Positions 1 to 7,972 of a DNA stretch of 64,000 bases are shown here, one piece after another. Location: NCBI GenBank assembly GCA_963814355.1, contig CAWFCZ010000005.1, forward strand, positions 1-64,000. Direction: 5' to 3'. The position numbers and the translations under genes are program-made. Origin of the DNA: JADGOV01 sp963814355. Lineage in GTDB: Bacteria; Actinomycetota; Actinomycetes; JADGOV01. A model generated the notes under the pieces. That model was not told the DNA's origin. It saw only the letters and a program-made list of their open reading frames with translations, and did no database searches. Position 1 is the first letter of the stretch. Every line of letters starts with the position of its first letter.

Positions 1-600
1 GTGATCCAGGAGTGGTGGGGCGTGGTCCCGCACATCGAGTCGGTGTGCGACCGCTTTGCCGAGCGGGGTTACGTCGCGCTGGCCCCGGACCTCTACCACG
101 GCGTGACCACCCGGGAGCCTGACGAGGCGACCAAGTTGATGATGGGCCTGGCCATGGACCGGGCCGGTCAGGACATCGCGGGCGCGGCGGCGTACCTTGC
201 CCGGCGGGCCGATGTCAGCGGTGCCGGTATCGGCGTGGTCGGCTTCTGCATGGGCGGCAGCCTGGCGTTGTGGGCGGCGACGCTGTCCGACGACGTGAGC
301 GCCACTGTCGGGTTCTACCCCGGTGTGCAGTGGGAGCGGATGAGCCCGACCTGGCGGCGGTACGAAGGCAAGGCGGCGCTCATTCACGCCGACGAGGACG
401 AGGGCGGCTCGGCGGCAGCCGGAATCCAGCAGGCCGCGCAGGCGATCCGGGCCGTCGGCGGCGAGGTGACGCTGTACGACTACCCCGGCACCGGACACGC
501 CTTCTTCAACGACCAGCGTCCGGAGGTCTACAACCCGCAGGCGGCGGCGCAGGCCTGGGACCGGACGCTCGACTTCTTCGGCGAGCGGCTCAAGCGGTGA
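1..600 (+). CDS. Dienelactone hydrolase family protein (5' partial)
   Basis: Alpha/beta hydrolase of the dienelactone hydrolase (carboxymethylenebutenolidase) family, cut by the window edge. The first visible residues, IQEWWG, normally lie some 25-35 residues into these enzymes, so the GTG at base 1 is internal. The expected catalytic residues are present: the Glu in QEWWG, the nucleophile Cys83 in GFCMGG, an Asp at 131-133 in HADEDE, and His166 in GTGHAFF. The family hydrolyses dienelactones or related esters in the cytoplasm; the real substrate cannot be read from sequence. Its stop overlaps the GTG start of the ABC ATPase by 4 bases, so the genes are probably co-transcribed. A broken member of the same family lies near 37.3-38.0 kb. 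Confidence 0.9.
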   Translation: MIQEWWGVVPHIESVCDRFAERGYVALAPDLYHGVTTREPDEATKLMMGLAMDRAGQDIAGAAAYLARRADVSGAGIGVVGFCMGGSLALWAATLSDDVSATVGFYPGVQWERMSPTWRRYEGKAALIHADEDEGGSAAAGIQQAAQAIRAVGGEVTLYDYPGTGHAFFNDQRPEVYNPQAAAQAWDRTLDFFGERLKR

Positions 601-1571
601 CCAGCGCCCCGGCGGTCGAGGTCCGGGGCCTGCGGAAGTCCTACCGCACGCGCAGCCGGTCGGCGTTGCTGGGCACGTCACGTCCGGCTCTGGACGGCCT
701 CGACCTGCTGGTGCGGCCGACTGCCGACGGCGGTACCGTCCATGGCTTCCTCGGCCCCAACGGTTCGGGCAAGACGACCACGCTCCGGATCCTGCTCGGG
801 CTGGTCCACCGCGACGCCGGGGAGGTTTCCGTGCTCGGGCGGCCGGTGCCGAGCGGGCTGCCGGCCGCCGTCCCGGCCGTGGGCGCGCTGATAGAAGGCC
901 CGCAGTTCTTTCCGCAGTTCAGCGGCGCGCGCAACCTGGCGCTGCTCGCCGACGTGGCCGGGGTAGCGGGGCCTCGGATCACCGAAGTGCTCGAGCAGGT
1001 CGGCCTTCGGGATCGGGCGAGGGAGCGGGTGAAGGGCTATTCGCTCGGCATGCGGCAGCGGCTGGGGATCGCGGCCGCCCTACTCAAGGCGCCACAGCTG
1101 TTGATCCTCGACGAGCCGACCAACGGGCTGGACCCGGCCGGCATGCGCGAGGTCCGACAGCTGCTGCGCCGCCTCGGCGACTCCGGCGTCACCGTGCTGC
1201 TCTCCTCCCACCTGCTGGCCGAGGTGGCACAGGTCTGCGACGCGGTGACAATCGTGGCGAACGGCCGGACCATGACGGCGGGCTCGGTCAACGATGTCCT
1301 GGCCAGCGGAGCGGGGGAGCGGCGGCTGATGGCCCGGGTTGCGGATCCGACCGCTGCGCTACGGGCGCTCGCCGACGCCGGCATTACGGCAACCCTTGAC
1401 GGTGAGCTGATCGCGATCACCAGCAACGTGGACGGAGCGGAGGTCACCCGGGCGTTGGGGGAGCGTGGGTTGTGGCTCTCGGAATTGCGTACCGAAACGG
1501 CCGCCCTGGAGGACGTGTTCCTGGAGTTGACCGGAGACCGTGAGGCAGCAGATCGCGAGACGCCGGGATGA
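597..1571 (+). CDS. ABC transporter ATP-binding protein
   Basis: Nucleotide-binding subunit of an ABC-2 type exporter, 324 aa from the GTG that overlaps the previous stop (GTGA). An open frame continues upstream but only inside the hydrolase gene. Walker A is GPNGSGKTT (about residues 53-61). The signature region reads YSLGMRQR, a common variant of LSGGQ in drug and antibiotic-resistance exporters. Walker B is LLILDEPTNGLDP and the H-loop is LLSSH. The C-terminal 80-90 residues form the extra domain usual in DrrA/BcrA-like ATPases. It overlaps the permease gene by 4 bases and the two products should form one exporter. The substrate is unknown. Confidence 0.93.
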   Translation: MTSAPAVEVRGLRKSYRTRSRSALLGTSRPALDGLDLLVRPTADGGTVHGFLGPNGSGKTTTLRILLGLVHRDAGEVSVLGRPVPSGLPAAVPAVGALIEGPQFFPQFSGARNLALLADVAGVAGPRITEVLEQVGLRDRARERVKGYSLGMRQRLGIAAALLKAPQLLILDEPTNGLDPAGMREVRQLLRRLGDSGVTVLLSSHLLAEVAQVCDAVTIVANGRTMTAGSVNDVLASGAGERRLMARVADPTAALRALADAGITATLDGELIAITSNVDGAEVTRALGERGLWLSELRTETAALEDVFLELTGDREAADRETPG

Positions 1572-2536
1572 TGCAACTCCTTCGGGTGGAGCTGAGACGC
1601 TTAACCGCGCGACGACTGGTTCGCCTGCTTCTGCTCCTGCTGCTCATCGCACTGGTGTCCACGGCCGCGGTGCAGGGGTTGAACTCGAACCGTGACGTGG
1701 CCGACGCCCGCCTCGCTGCCGAGCGTCAAGCCGCCGGGCTGCGGATGCCGCCCGATGTGGAGAAACAATGCCTGGCGGACGCGAAGGCGCACGGCATCCC
1801 GGCAGACGCCCGGTCATGTTCCCCTCCGTCGGCCGCCGACTTCTACCGGGATCCGCGCTTTTTCTACGCTCATAGCGCGCCGCTGTACGCCAACGGCGGC
1901 GTCGGTCTCGGGCTGGCCTTCGCCGGGATCGTCTCGGTCGGAGTCATCGGCGCGGAGTGGTCGGCCGGAACCTTCGCCGCTCTACTGCTGTGGGAGCCTC
2001 GCCGGCGCCGTGTGTTGGCCGCGAAGCTGGCCGCGGTGAGCCTCGCCGGTGCCGTGGTGACGGCGGTGCTGGCCGCCGCATTTGTGGCGGTGGCCTGGTT
2101 GATCGCGACCACCCGCGGCTCCATGGCCGGCCGGACAGGCGCCGCGACGCATGCGGCGCTGGCCAACAGCGGCCGCGGTGTGATCGCGGCGGTGCTGCTG
2201 GCCATCATCTTGGGGTCGTTCGCCGTTGTCGCACGGTCCACGGCTGGCGCGCTCGGCATCGTGGCCGTCTATGCCGTCTTCGTGGAGAACGTGGTTCGGC
2301 TGTGGCGGCCGCATTGGACGCGTTGGGAACTCGGTCCCAACCTCGTCGCGCTCATCACCGGCCGACTCGATCTGGAGCCGATCGGGCCGGCGAGACGAGT
2401 CGTCACCTTCTCAAAATCGGCCCCGCAGCACCTGTTCCGGCTCTCTGCCGCCCGCGCCTCGGTGTTCCTGGTCGGGCTTGCCGTCGTGGCCGCGGCCGGC
2501 GCCGCGGTGTTCCTGCAGCGCCGAGACGTGACGTGA
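1568..2536 (+). CDS. ABC transporter permease
   Basis: Membrane subunit paired with the preceding ATPase. The start ATG at 1568 overlaps its stop; a second ATG at 1571 is possible. One membrane helix near residues 18-37 is followed by a loop of about 70 residues carrying two Cys (in KQCLAD and ARSCSPP), probably outside the cell. About five hydrophobic segments follow between residues 110 and 318. This matches ABC-2 permeases of the NosY/BcrB kind. Codon 12 (1601-1603) is TTA, a rare leucine codon in high-GC actinomycetes that can make expression depend on a UAA-reading tRNA. Substrate not predictable. Confidence 0.85.
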   Translation: MMQLLRVELRRLTARRLVRLLLLLLLIALVSTAAVQGLNSNRDVADARLAAERQAAGLRMPPDVEKQCLADAKAHGIPADARSCSPPSAADFYRDPRFFYAHSAPLYANGGVGLGLAFAGIVSVGVIGAEWSAGTFAALLLWEPRRRRVLAAKLAAVSLAGAVVTAVLAAAFVAVAWLIATTRGSMAGRTGAATHAALANSGRGVIAAVLLAIILGSFAVVARSTAGALGIVAVYAVFVENVVRLWRPHWTRWELGPNLVALITGRLDLEPIGPARRVVTFSKSAPQHLFRLSAARASVFLVGLAVVAAAGAAVFLQRRDVT

Positions 2537-2540
2537 CCCT

Positions 2541-3377
2541 GTGGCGGCAGATCCTGCAGTGACCGGTGCCGTGACCGGTCCGACCCCGCCGGGCAGCGGC
2601 TGGCCGGGAGATCTGGCCACCGCGGCGACCCCGGTGGCCGGCGACCCGGCGCAGGTGCGGGCGCTGGCCGAGCAGGCGGGGGACCTGGCGGAGTTGACCG
2701 CGCGGGTCAGCGTCTGCCGGGCCTGTCCACGGCTGGTCGACTGGCGGGAGTCCGTGGCGTGCACCCGGCGGGCGGCGTTCCGCGACGAGCCGTACTGGGG
2801 GCGTCCGATCGGCGGCTGGGGGCCGGCCGACGCGCGGGTGGCCGTGGTCGGCCTGGCACCGGCGGCGCACGGCGGCAACCGGACCGGGCGGATCTTCACC
2901 GGGGACCGGAGCGGCGATTGGTTGTTCGCGGCGCTCTTCCGGGCCGGGCTCGCCAGCCAGCCCACCTCGACCAGCGCCGACGACGGCCTGCGCCTGCTCG
3001 GCACCCGGGTGCTGGCGGTCGTGCGGTGCGTCCCGCCGGCGAACAAGCCCACCACGGCCGAGCGTGACACCTGCCGTCCCTGGCTGGTCGCCGAACTGGC
3101 AGCGCTTCGCCCGAGCCTGCGGGTGATTGTGGTGCTCGGCGGGTACGCCTGGGCGGCGCTGTGGCCGGCGTTGCGCCCGGCGGGGTTCGAGGTGCCGCTG
3201 CGGCGGCCGAGCTTCGGGCATGGGGTGCGCTCCGAACTGGCCTCCGCCGGCCCGGGCGTCAGCCGGGTGGTGCTGCTCGGCTGTTACCACCCCAGCCAGC
3301 AGAACACCTTCACCGGCCGGCTGACCCAAACCATGCTCGACGACGTGTTCCGCGCGGCCGCCGATCTGGCTCGCTGA
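2541..3377 (+). CDS. Uracil-DNA glycosylase, family 5 (UdgB-like)
   Basis: DNA-repair glycosylase that removes uracil, and in this family other deaminated bases, from DNA. Four cysteines suited to a 4Fe-4S cluster are visible: Cys59 and Cys62 (VCRAC), Cys163 and Cys178. The active-site loop reads GLAPAAHGGNRTGR (about 105-118), without the acidic residue used by family-1 enzymes, as is typical of family 5. The second motif is CYHPSQQNTFTG near residue 248. The length of 278 aa fits the family. GTG at 2541 is used; a later GTG near 2559 in the same Pro/Gly-rich leader cannot be excluded. It lies 4 bases after the permease gene. Confidence 0.9.
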   Translation: MAADPAVTGAVTGPTPPGSGWPGDLATAATPVAGDPAQVRALAEQAGDLAELTARVSVCRACPRLVDWRESVACTRRAAFRDEPYWGRPIGGWGPADARVAVVGLAPAAHGGNRTGRIFTGDRSGDWLFAALFRAGLASQPTSTSADDGLRLLGTRVLAVVRCVPPANKPTTAERDTCRPWLVAELAALRPSLRVIVVLGGYAWAALWPALRPAGFEVPLRRPSFGHGVRSELASAGPGVSRVVLLGCYHPSQQNTFTGRLTQTMLDDVFRAAADLAR

Positions 3378-3526
3378 GGCCCCAGCGGCCGGGGGACCGT
3401 AGCGAGGTCAGGACTCCGGTGGCTGTCCCCAGCTCGCCGGGCAGGCGTCTCGGGTCGGCCCCGGGGCAGCTGTCCCGGCCGAAGCGACCTGGGTTCCCCG
3501 CCGCGAAGACTGGATAGCCTCACAAC

Positions 3527-4873
3527 ATGCCCAACCCCGCATCCCCGTCGCGCATTCTCATCGTCGGCGGCGGCTACGTCGGCATGTACACCGCCCTGAA
3601 GCTGCAACGCCGGCTCCGCGCCGGCGAGGCGGTGATCACCGTGGTCGACCCGCTGTCGTACATGACCTACCAGCCGTTCCTGCCGGAAGCGGGCGCCGGC
3701 AACCTCGAGCCTCGGCACGTCGTGGTGCCGCTGCGGCGGGTACTGAAACGGTGCGACGTGCTCTCGGGAAACGTCACCGGCGTCGAGCACGCCCGCAAGG
3801 TCGCGTACTTCCAGCCGCACGAAGGCCCGGCTACCGAGGTGCCCTACGACGTCCTGGTGATCGCGCCCGGTTCGGTGTCGCGGACGTTGCCCATTCCCGG
3901 CCTCCGCGAGCAGGGCGTGGGCTTCAAGACCGTGGCCGAGGCCATCTACCTTCGGAACCACGTCCTCGCCAAGCTGGACATCGCCGCCTCCACCACCGAT
4001 CCGGCGGTCCGCCAGCGGGCGCTGACGTTCTGCTTCATCGGCGGGGGATACGCCGGGGTGGAGGCGCTGGCCGAGCTGGAGGACATGGCGCAGGCGGCGT
4101 CGAAGTCCTACCGGACCATCCAGCCCGGTGACATGCGCTGGGTGCTGGTCGAGGCGTCGGGCCGGATCCTGCCGGAGGTGGGCGAGGACCTCGGCGTGTA
4201 CACGGTCGGCGAACTCGCCAAGCGGCGGATCGAGGTGAAGCTCAACACCCGGGTGGAATCGCTCACCGACGGTCGGGTGGTGCTCGACGACGGGACGAGC
4301 TTCGACGCGGAGACCATCGTCTGGACGGCCGGGGTGAAACCCAATCCGCTGGTCGCCGCCACCGACCTGCCGCTGGATGACAAGGGGCGGATCAAGGCGA
4401 GCGCGTACCTCCAGGTGGAGGGCACCACCGATGCCTGGACGGCCGGGGACTGCGCCCGCGTGCCGGACCTGACCACGGAGAACGCCTTCACCAGCCCGAG
4501 CGCGCAGCACGCGGTCCGCCAGGCGCGGCTGCTGGCCAGCAACATCATCGCCTCGCTGCGCGGCAAGGCGCTCGAGCCGTACGTCCACTCCTACGCCGGT
4601 TCGGTTGCCAGCCTCGGGCTGTACAAGGGGGTCGCCCAGATCTACGGGGTCAAGCTGCGCGGCTACCCGGCCTGGTTCATGCACCGCAGCTACCACATGA
4701 CCCGGATGCCGACGTTCAACCGGAAGATCCGGGTGCTCTCGGACTGGACGCTCGCGCTGTTCTTCAAACGCGAGATCGTCTCCCTCGGGTCGTTCAGCAA
4801 CCCGCGCCGGGAATTCGAGATGGCCGCGCAAGCCTCGCCGACTCCGCGGACCTCGGCCGGGGACCGCGGGTGA
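3527..4873 (+). CDS. ndh: NAD(P)/FAD-dependent oxidoreductase, type II NADH dehydrogenase
   Basis: Single-subunit, non-proton-pumping NADH:quinone oxidoreductase of the inner membrane face, 448 aa. The FAD-binding Rossmann motif GGGYVGM is at about residues 14-20 and the NADH-binding one, FIGGGYAGVE, at about 169-178. A third FAD contact is seen in DAWTAGDCARVPD. The C-terminal third (about 350-430) is basic and aromatic, as expected for the amphipathic membrane anchor of NDH-2. The gene starts 150 bases after the glycosylase stop and overlaps the next gene by 4 bases. The hexamer GATAGC about 10 bases before the ATG resembles a -10 box, so the transcript may be nearly leaderless. Confidence 0.92.
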   Translation: MPNPASPSRILIVGGGYVGMYTALKLQRRLRAGEAVITVVDPLSYMTYQPFLPEAGAGNLEPRHVVVPLRRVLKRCDVLSGNVTGVEHARKVAYFQPHEGPATEVPYDVLVIAPGSVSRTLPIPGLREQGVGFKTVAEAIYLRNHVLAKLDIAASTTDPAVRQRALTFCFIGGGYAGVEALAELEDMAQAASKSYRTIQPGDMRWVLVEASGRILPEVGEDLGVYTVGELAKRRIEVKLNTRVESLTDGRVVLDDGTSFDAETIVWTAGVKPNPLVAATDLPLDDKGRIKASAYLQVEGTTDAWTAGDCARVPDLTTENAFTSPSAQHAVRQARLLASNIIASLRGKALEPYVHSYAGSVASLGLYKGVAQIYGVKLRGYPAWFMHRSYHMTRMPTFNRKIRVLSDWTLALFFKREIVSLGSFSNPRREFEMAAQASPTPRTSAGDRG

Positions 4874-6144
4874 GCAGGCCTCGACGTACGGTGGCCAGCC
4901 GGCTCACCCCAGTGGTCGAGGCGCTGCTCGGCCGGGAGCTACCGCTCGGCCTGTGTGCCTGGGACGGAAGCCGCAGCGGGCCGCCGGACCCGCCGGCGAC
5001 GCTGGTCGTCCGCTCCCGGCGGGCGTTGCGGGCACTGGTGTGGGCGCCGAACGAGCTCGGCCTGGCTCGGGCGTACGTCAGCGGCGACCTCGACATCGAC
5101 GGCGACGTCTTCGCGGTGCTCGACCTGGCCAACACCGGACCGGAACGACCGGGCCTGACGCTGAACCGCCGCGCGCTGGTCGCCACCCTGGTCTCGCTGC
5201 GTGCGATCGGCCCGCCACCGGCCCCGCCGGCCGAGGAGATCCGGGTCCGCGGCCGGCTGCATTCGCCGGGGCGCGACCGTGCGGCGGTCAGCCACCACTA
5301 CGACGTGGGCAACGACTTCTACCGCCTGCTGCTGGGCGAGTCGATGGTGTACTCCTGCGCGTACTGGCAGACCACGGCGGTGTCGTTGACCCAGGCTCAG
5401 ATTGCGAAGTGCGACCTGGTGGCCCGCAAGCTCGGGCTGGTGCCCGGCATGCGGCTGCTCGACGTCGGCTGCGGTTGGGGATCGATGCTGATCCACGCCG
5501 CCCGGGAGTACGGCGTGCGCGGTGTGGGTGTGACGGTGAGCGAGGAGCAGGCCGAGCTGACCCGCAAGCGGGTCGCCGACGCCGGGCTCGGCGATCGGAT
5601 CGAGATCCGGTTGCAGGACTACCGCGAGGTCAGCGACGGCCCGTACGACGCGATCTCCAGCATCGGGATGGCCGAGCACGTCGGCGCGGTGCGGTTTGGC
5701 GAGTACGCCCAGCGCCTGCACGACCTGCTGCGCCCCGGTGGGCGGCTGCTCAACCACCAGATCACCCAGCCCCGGCCGGTCGGCGGCTCGCCGCGGACGT
5801 CCTTCCTCGGCCGCTACGTCTTCCCGGACGGCGAGCTGCTCCCGGTCGGCGGGGTGGTCGGCGCCCTGGAGAGCGTCGGGTTCGAAGTACGCGACGTCGA
5901 GTCACTCCGGGAGCACTACGCGCTGACGCTGCGGGAGTGGGTGGCCAACCTGCGGGCCAACTGGACCGCCGCGACGGCGGCCACCTCGCCCGGCCGCACC
6001 CGGGTTTGGTTGCTCTACCTGGCCGGATCCGCGCTCACCTTCGAGGCTGGCCGGATCTCGGTCCATCAGGTGCTGGCTGTCAAGCAGGGGTCGGGCGGGG
6101 ACAGCGGTCTGCCGCTGACCCGGGCCGCCTGGCTGGACGCCTAG
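4870..6144 (+). CDS. Cyclopropane-fatty-acyl-phospholipid synthase family methyltransferase
   Basis: SAM-dependent enzyme that methylates or cyclopropanates the double bond of unsaturated acyl chains in membrane lipids. Family signatures include HHYDVGNDFYRLLL and VYSCAYW before the methyltransferase fold, the SAM loop LLDVGCGWGSM and the downstream GMAEHVG. The N-terminal about 120 residues form the lipid-binding extension of full-length CFA synthases. The GTG start overlaps the NDH-2 stop by 4 bases, tying membrane-lipid modification to a respiratory dehydrogenase in one operon. Whether the product is a cyclopropane or a methyl-branched chain such as 10-methylstearate is not decidable here. 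Confidence 0.9.
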   Translation: MSRPRRTVASRLTPVVEALLGRELPLGLCAWDGSRSGPPDPPATLVVRSRRALRALVWAPNELGLARAYVSGDLDIDGDVFAVLDLANTGPERPGLTLNRRALVATLVSLRAIGPPPAPPAEEIRVRGRLHSPGRDRAAVSHHYDVGNDFYRLLLGESMVYSCAYWQTTAVSLTQAQIAKCDLVARKLGLVPGMRLLDVGCGWGSMLIHAAREYGVRGVGVTVSEEQAELTRKRVADAGLGDRIEIRLQDYREVSDGPYDAISSIGMAEHVGAVRFGEYAQRLHDLLRPGGRLLNHQITQPRPVGGSPRTSFLGRYVFPDGELLPVGGVVGALESVGFEVRDVESLREHYALTLREWVANLRANWTAATAATSPGRTRVWLLYLAGSALTFEAGRISVHQVLAVKQGSGGDSGLPLTRAAWLDA

Positions 6145-6226
6145 CCGGCTGCGGGAGGGGCGGTCCTTACCGGTCCGGTCCCGCACTGCCTACGCGCAGG
6201 GGCGCATATCGTTGGCGGTACGGCGG

Positions 6227-6301
6227 GCCCCCGTAGCCCAACTGGCAGAGGCGTCGGACTTAAAATCCGTCCCAGTGTCGGTTCGACTCCGACCGGGGGC
6301 A
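6227..6301 (+). tRNA. tRNA-Leu(UAA), class-I-like with short variable arm
   Basis: Cloverleaf of 75 bases. The acceptor stem GCCCCCG/CGGGGGC is perfect. The D arm is GCC...GGC, the anticodon loop CTTAAAA gives anticodon UAA, the T stem GTCGG/CCGAC is perfect with loop TTCGACT, and the discriminator base is A. CCA is not encoded. The anticodon stem has a T-T mismatch at its base, flanked by a possible G-C pair (6253/6271). Between anticodon stem and T stem there are only about six bases (CCCAGT), whereas bacterial tRNA-Leu normally has a long variable arm. The anticodon reads UUA, but aminoacylation identity is uncertain. Confidence 0.85.
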
Positions 6302-6364
6302 CTTGGCGCCTCGTGCTGCTCGTTGCCGACGTTCTCCGGCCGGAACTCGATATGCTCTCGTCTT

Positions 6365-6382
6365 CCTACTTAGGTAGTAAGG
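6365..6382 (+). promoter_or_regulatory. Putative operator of the vapBC-like module
   Basis: Short imperfect palindrome CCTACTTAGGTAGTAAGG directly before the antitoxin ATG; its core CTAC-TTAG-GTAG is an inverted repeat. RHH-type antitoxins commonly bind such sites to repress their own operon. This role is inferred from position only. Confidence 0.5.
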
Positions 6383-6389
6383 TTACGCC

Positions 6390-6683
6390 ATGGCTGCCGA
6401 GAAGTACTCCGCCTCCATGGACGACGCGCTCCTTGCCGGTGCACGGGCTGATGCCGAGGCCGAAGGTCTCACGCTCTCCAGCTGGCTCGCTGAGGCCACC
6501 GCCGACCGCTTGAGACTCAAAGCCCTACGTCACCTGGTCGATGAGTGGGAGGCCGAGCACGGCGCCATCAGCGTCGCCGAGCTTCACGCCCTTGAGGACA
6601 AGGTGGCCGAAGCCCGTCGCAGTGCCAAGGAGCGCTTAGGTCGGGTAGCAGGGACCGAAGCCGGTCAAGCCGTCGCTTCGTGA
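6390..6683 (+). CDS. Antitoxin of a VapBC-like module
   Basis: Small acidic protein of 97 aa that should neutralise the PIN-domain toxin encoded next and repress the operon. The N-terminal 40 residues (KYSASMDDALLAGARADAE, then TLSSWLAEA) look like a ribbon-helix-helix DNA-binding domain. The charged C-terminal half would wrap the toxin. ATG at 6390 directly follows a palindrome likely to be its operator. The stop overlaps the toxin GTG by 4 bases, the usual coupling in VapBC operons. It lies 88 bases after the tRNA gene. Confidence 0.8.
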   Translation: MAAEKYSASMDDALLAGARADAEAEGLTLSSWLAEATADRLRLKALRHLVDEWEAEHGAISVAELHALEDKVAEARRSAKERLGRVAGTEAGQAVAS

Positions 6684-7069
6684 GGGGCGCCACCTTCGAC
6701 AGCGGCATGCTCGTCGCACTCGACAGGAACGAGCGGGAAGCATGGGTCGTGCTCCGGCGGCTGGTCAACCGCGGAGAGGTGCCGACCGTCCCCACTGTCG
6801 TGACCGCCCAGTCTTGGCGCGACGGCCGGCGCCAAGCTCGGCTCGCCCGAGCCCTCGGCGACTGTCGCCCAGAGATCCTCAGCGACGAGTTGGCCCGCAA
6901 AGCCGGCGAGTTGTGTCGACGTTCCCGAACCGCCGACATCGTGGACGCTGTGGTGATCGAGTCCGCAGGCCGCCGCAACGATGACGTCTACACGGGCGAC
7001 ACCGGCGACTTGGAGCACCTCGCTGCACACATCACCAACCAGGTCGCCATCATCCCGATCGGTGGCTGA
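6680..7069 (+). CDS. PIN domain toxin (VapC-like)
   Basis: Predicted Mg-dependent ribonuclease of 129 aa. PIN-type acidic residues are Asp7 (TFDSGML), Asp86/Asp89 (TADIVDAVV) and Asp107/Asp110 (YTGDTGDLE). The central PTVVTAQSWRDG segment matches an actinobacterial PIN subgroup. GTG 6680 overlaps the antitoxin stop by 4 bases. Family members cleave tRNA or rRNA; the target here is unknown. The gene ends three bases before the stop of the next, oppositely oriented TA module. Confidence 0.85.
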   Translation: MRGATFDSGMLVALDRNEREAWVVLRRLVNRGEVPTVPTVVTAQSWRDGRRQARLARALGDCRPEILSDELARKAGELCRRSRTADIVDAVVIESAGRRNDDVYTGDTGDLEHLAAHITNQVAIIPIGG

Positions 7070-7072
7070 CGA

Positions 7073-7348
7073 TCAGATTCGTCTGTAGACCTCGCTACGA
7101 TGCGCGATCCGCAGCGCAAGCACGATCAAATCGGAGTCCTTGATCGTGTAGATGATCCGGTAGTCGCCGACGCGGATCCGCCCCAGACCCTCGTAACCAA
7201 CCAGCGGTCGGCACCCCGCCGGTCGAGGCTCGGCGCCGAGCCCGGATATTGCCCGTGCGATTCGCCTCGCGACCTGCCTATCAAGCTTGCCGAGTTCCGT
7301 CCGCGCCGCGGACTCGTAGCCGACGCTGTACTGAGCGCCGTCACTCAC
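7073..7348 (-). CDS. RelE/ParE family toxin
   Basis: Basic 91-aa protein with the RelE/ParE fold pattern: YESAARTELGKLDRQVARRI, then GCRPLVG, RIRVGDYRIIYTI and LALRIAHRSEVYRR. RelE members cleave mRNA on the ribosome; the retained Arg and Tyr residues in RVGDYRIIY and HRSEVYRR agree with an active toxin. The start overlaps the antitoxin stop by 4 bases. The unit is transcribed toward the VapBC-like module and ends three bases from it. Confidence 0.9.
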   Translation of the reverse strand: MSDGAQYSVGYESAARTELGKLDRQVARRIARAISGLGAEPRPAGCRPLVGYEGLGRIRVGDYRIIYTIKDSDLIVLALRIAHRSEVYRRI

Positions 7349-7623
7349 CGGCCAAGGTCCCGCGCAACCTCGTCAGCCGGTACCACCTCGCTGCGGCCGG
7401 CCTCGACATCGGCGAGCCGTCGGGCGGCGATCGCACCGTCTTGCTGGTCAACGAGAGCTTCGTAGACCTCGACCAAGTCTGCCGGAACGATGGCGGCGGC
7501 ACGGGAATGTCCGCGCCCACGGGTTACATAGGTGATCTCCCCGCCGAAGGCCGCACGGTTCACTGCGTCGGAGAATTGGTCACGGGCCTGACTCACGGAC
7601 AGCTCAACCGGTTCGACAGTCAT
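7345..7623 (-). CDS. Phd/YefM family antitoxin
   Basis: Antitoxin partner of the RelE-type toxin, about 92 aa. The N-terminus (VELSVSQARDQFSDAVNRA) followed by ITYVTRGRGHSRAAAIVP is the Phd/YefM DNA-binding fold; the acidic C-terminus binds toxin. I start at the ATG at 7623 rather than the upstream TTG at 7641 because the homology begins just after it. Upstream of the start (about 7634-7651) is a direct repeat, CGCCAAC-TA-CGCCAAC on the + strand, that could be the operator. Confidence 0.85.
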   Translation of the reverse strand: MTVEPVELSVSQARDQFSDAVNRAAFGGEITYVTRGRGHSRAAAIVPADLVEVYEALVDQQDGAIAARRLADVEAGRSEVVPADEVARDLGR

Positions 7624-7641
7624 GAGGCCATTATGCGCCAA

Positions 7642-7972
7642 CTACGCCAACATAGCCAGTAATTCTCGAGAGCCGATCCTCCGGGCGCGAACCGAGCCCG
7701 GATCGCTGGCGCGTGGTGCACATCCGCATCACGCCGGGTGGCTTCGCCACTCCGACTTCCGCCCGCAGACCTTGGGAACGCCGAAAAAGAGCTTTGATCC
7801 ACCTGGTTGCCGCTAGCGGTGAGCCTCTGGTGGACTCGACGTGTCGTACCCACTCAGGAATGTCACGAGGACGATGATCGACAGAACCCGCTCTGTCATG
7901 CTCCTCTGAGGCGAAGGTCCAGCAGGGCGGCCGTAGTGTGGAGATCAGGAGCGAAAGGAGCCCACCACCTCG
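7642..7972. other. Intergenic stretch without recognised gene
   Basis: About 330 bases between the Phd antitoxin and the Bax-inhibitor gene. Open frames exist on both strands, but none shows a ribosome-binding site, a conserved motif or sensible codon use. The last 25 bases carry the GAAAGGAG ribosome-binding site of the next gene. No copy of the tRNA 3' end, as would mark an attachment site, was found by eye. Confidence 0.5.

Noticed and set aside
3284..4831. A 515-codon minus-strand frame
   Set aside because: Antisense of the NADH dehydrogenase gene.
6302..7972. Integrative element at the tRNA gene
   Set aside because: No integrase and no second copy of the tRNA 3' end were found by eye; only TA modules follow.
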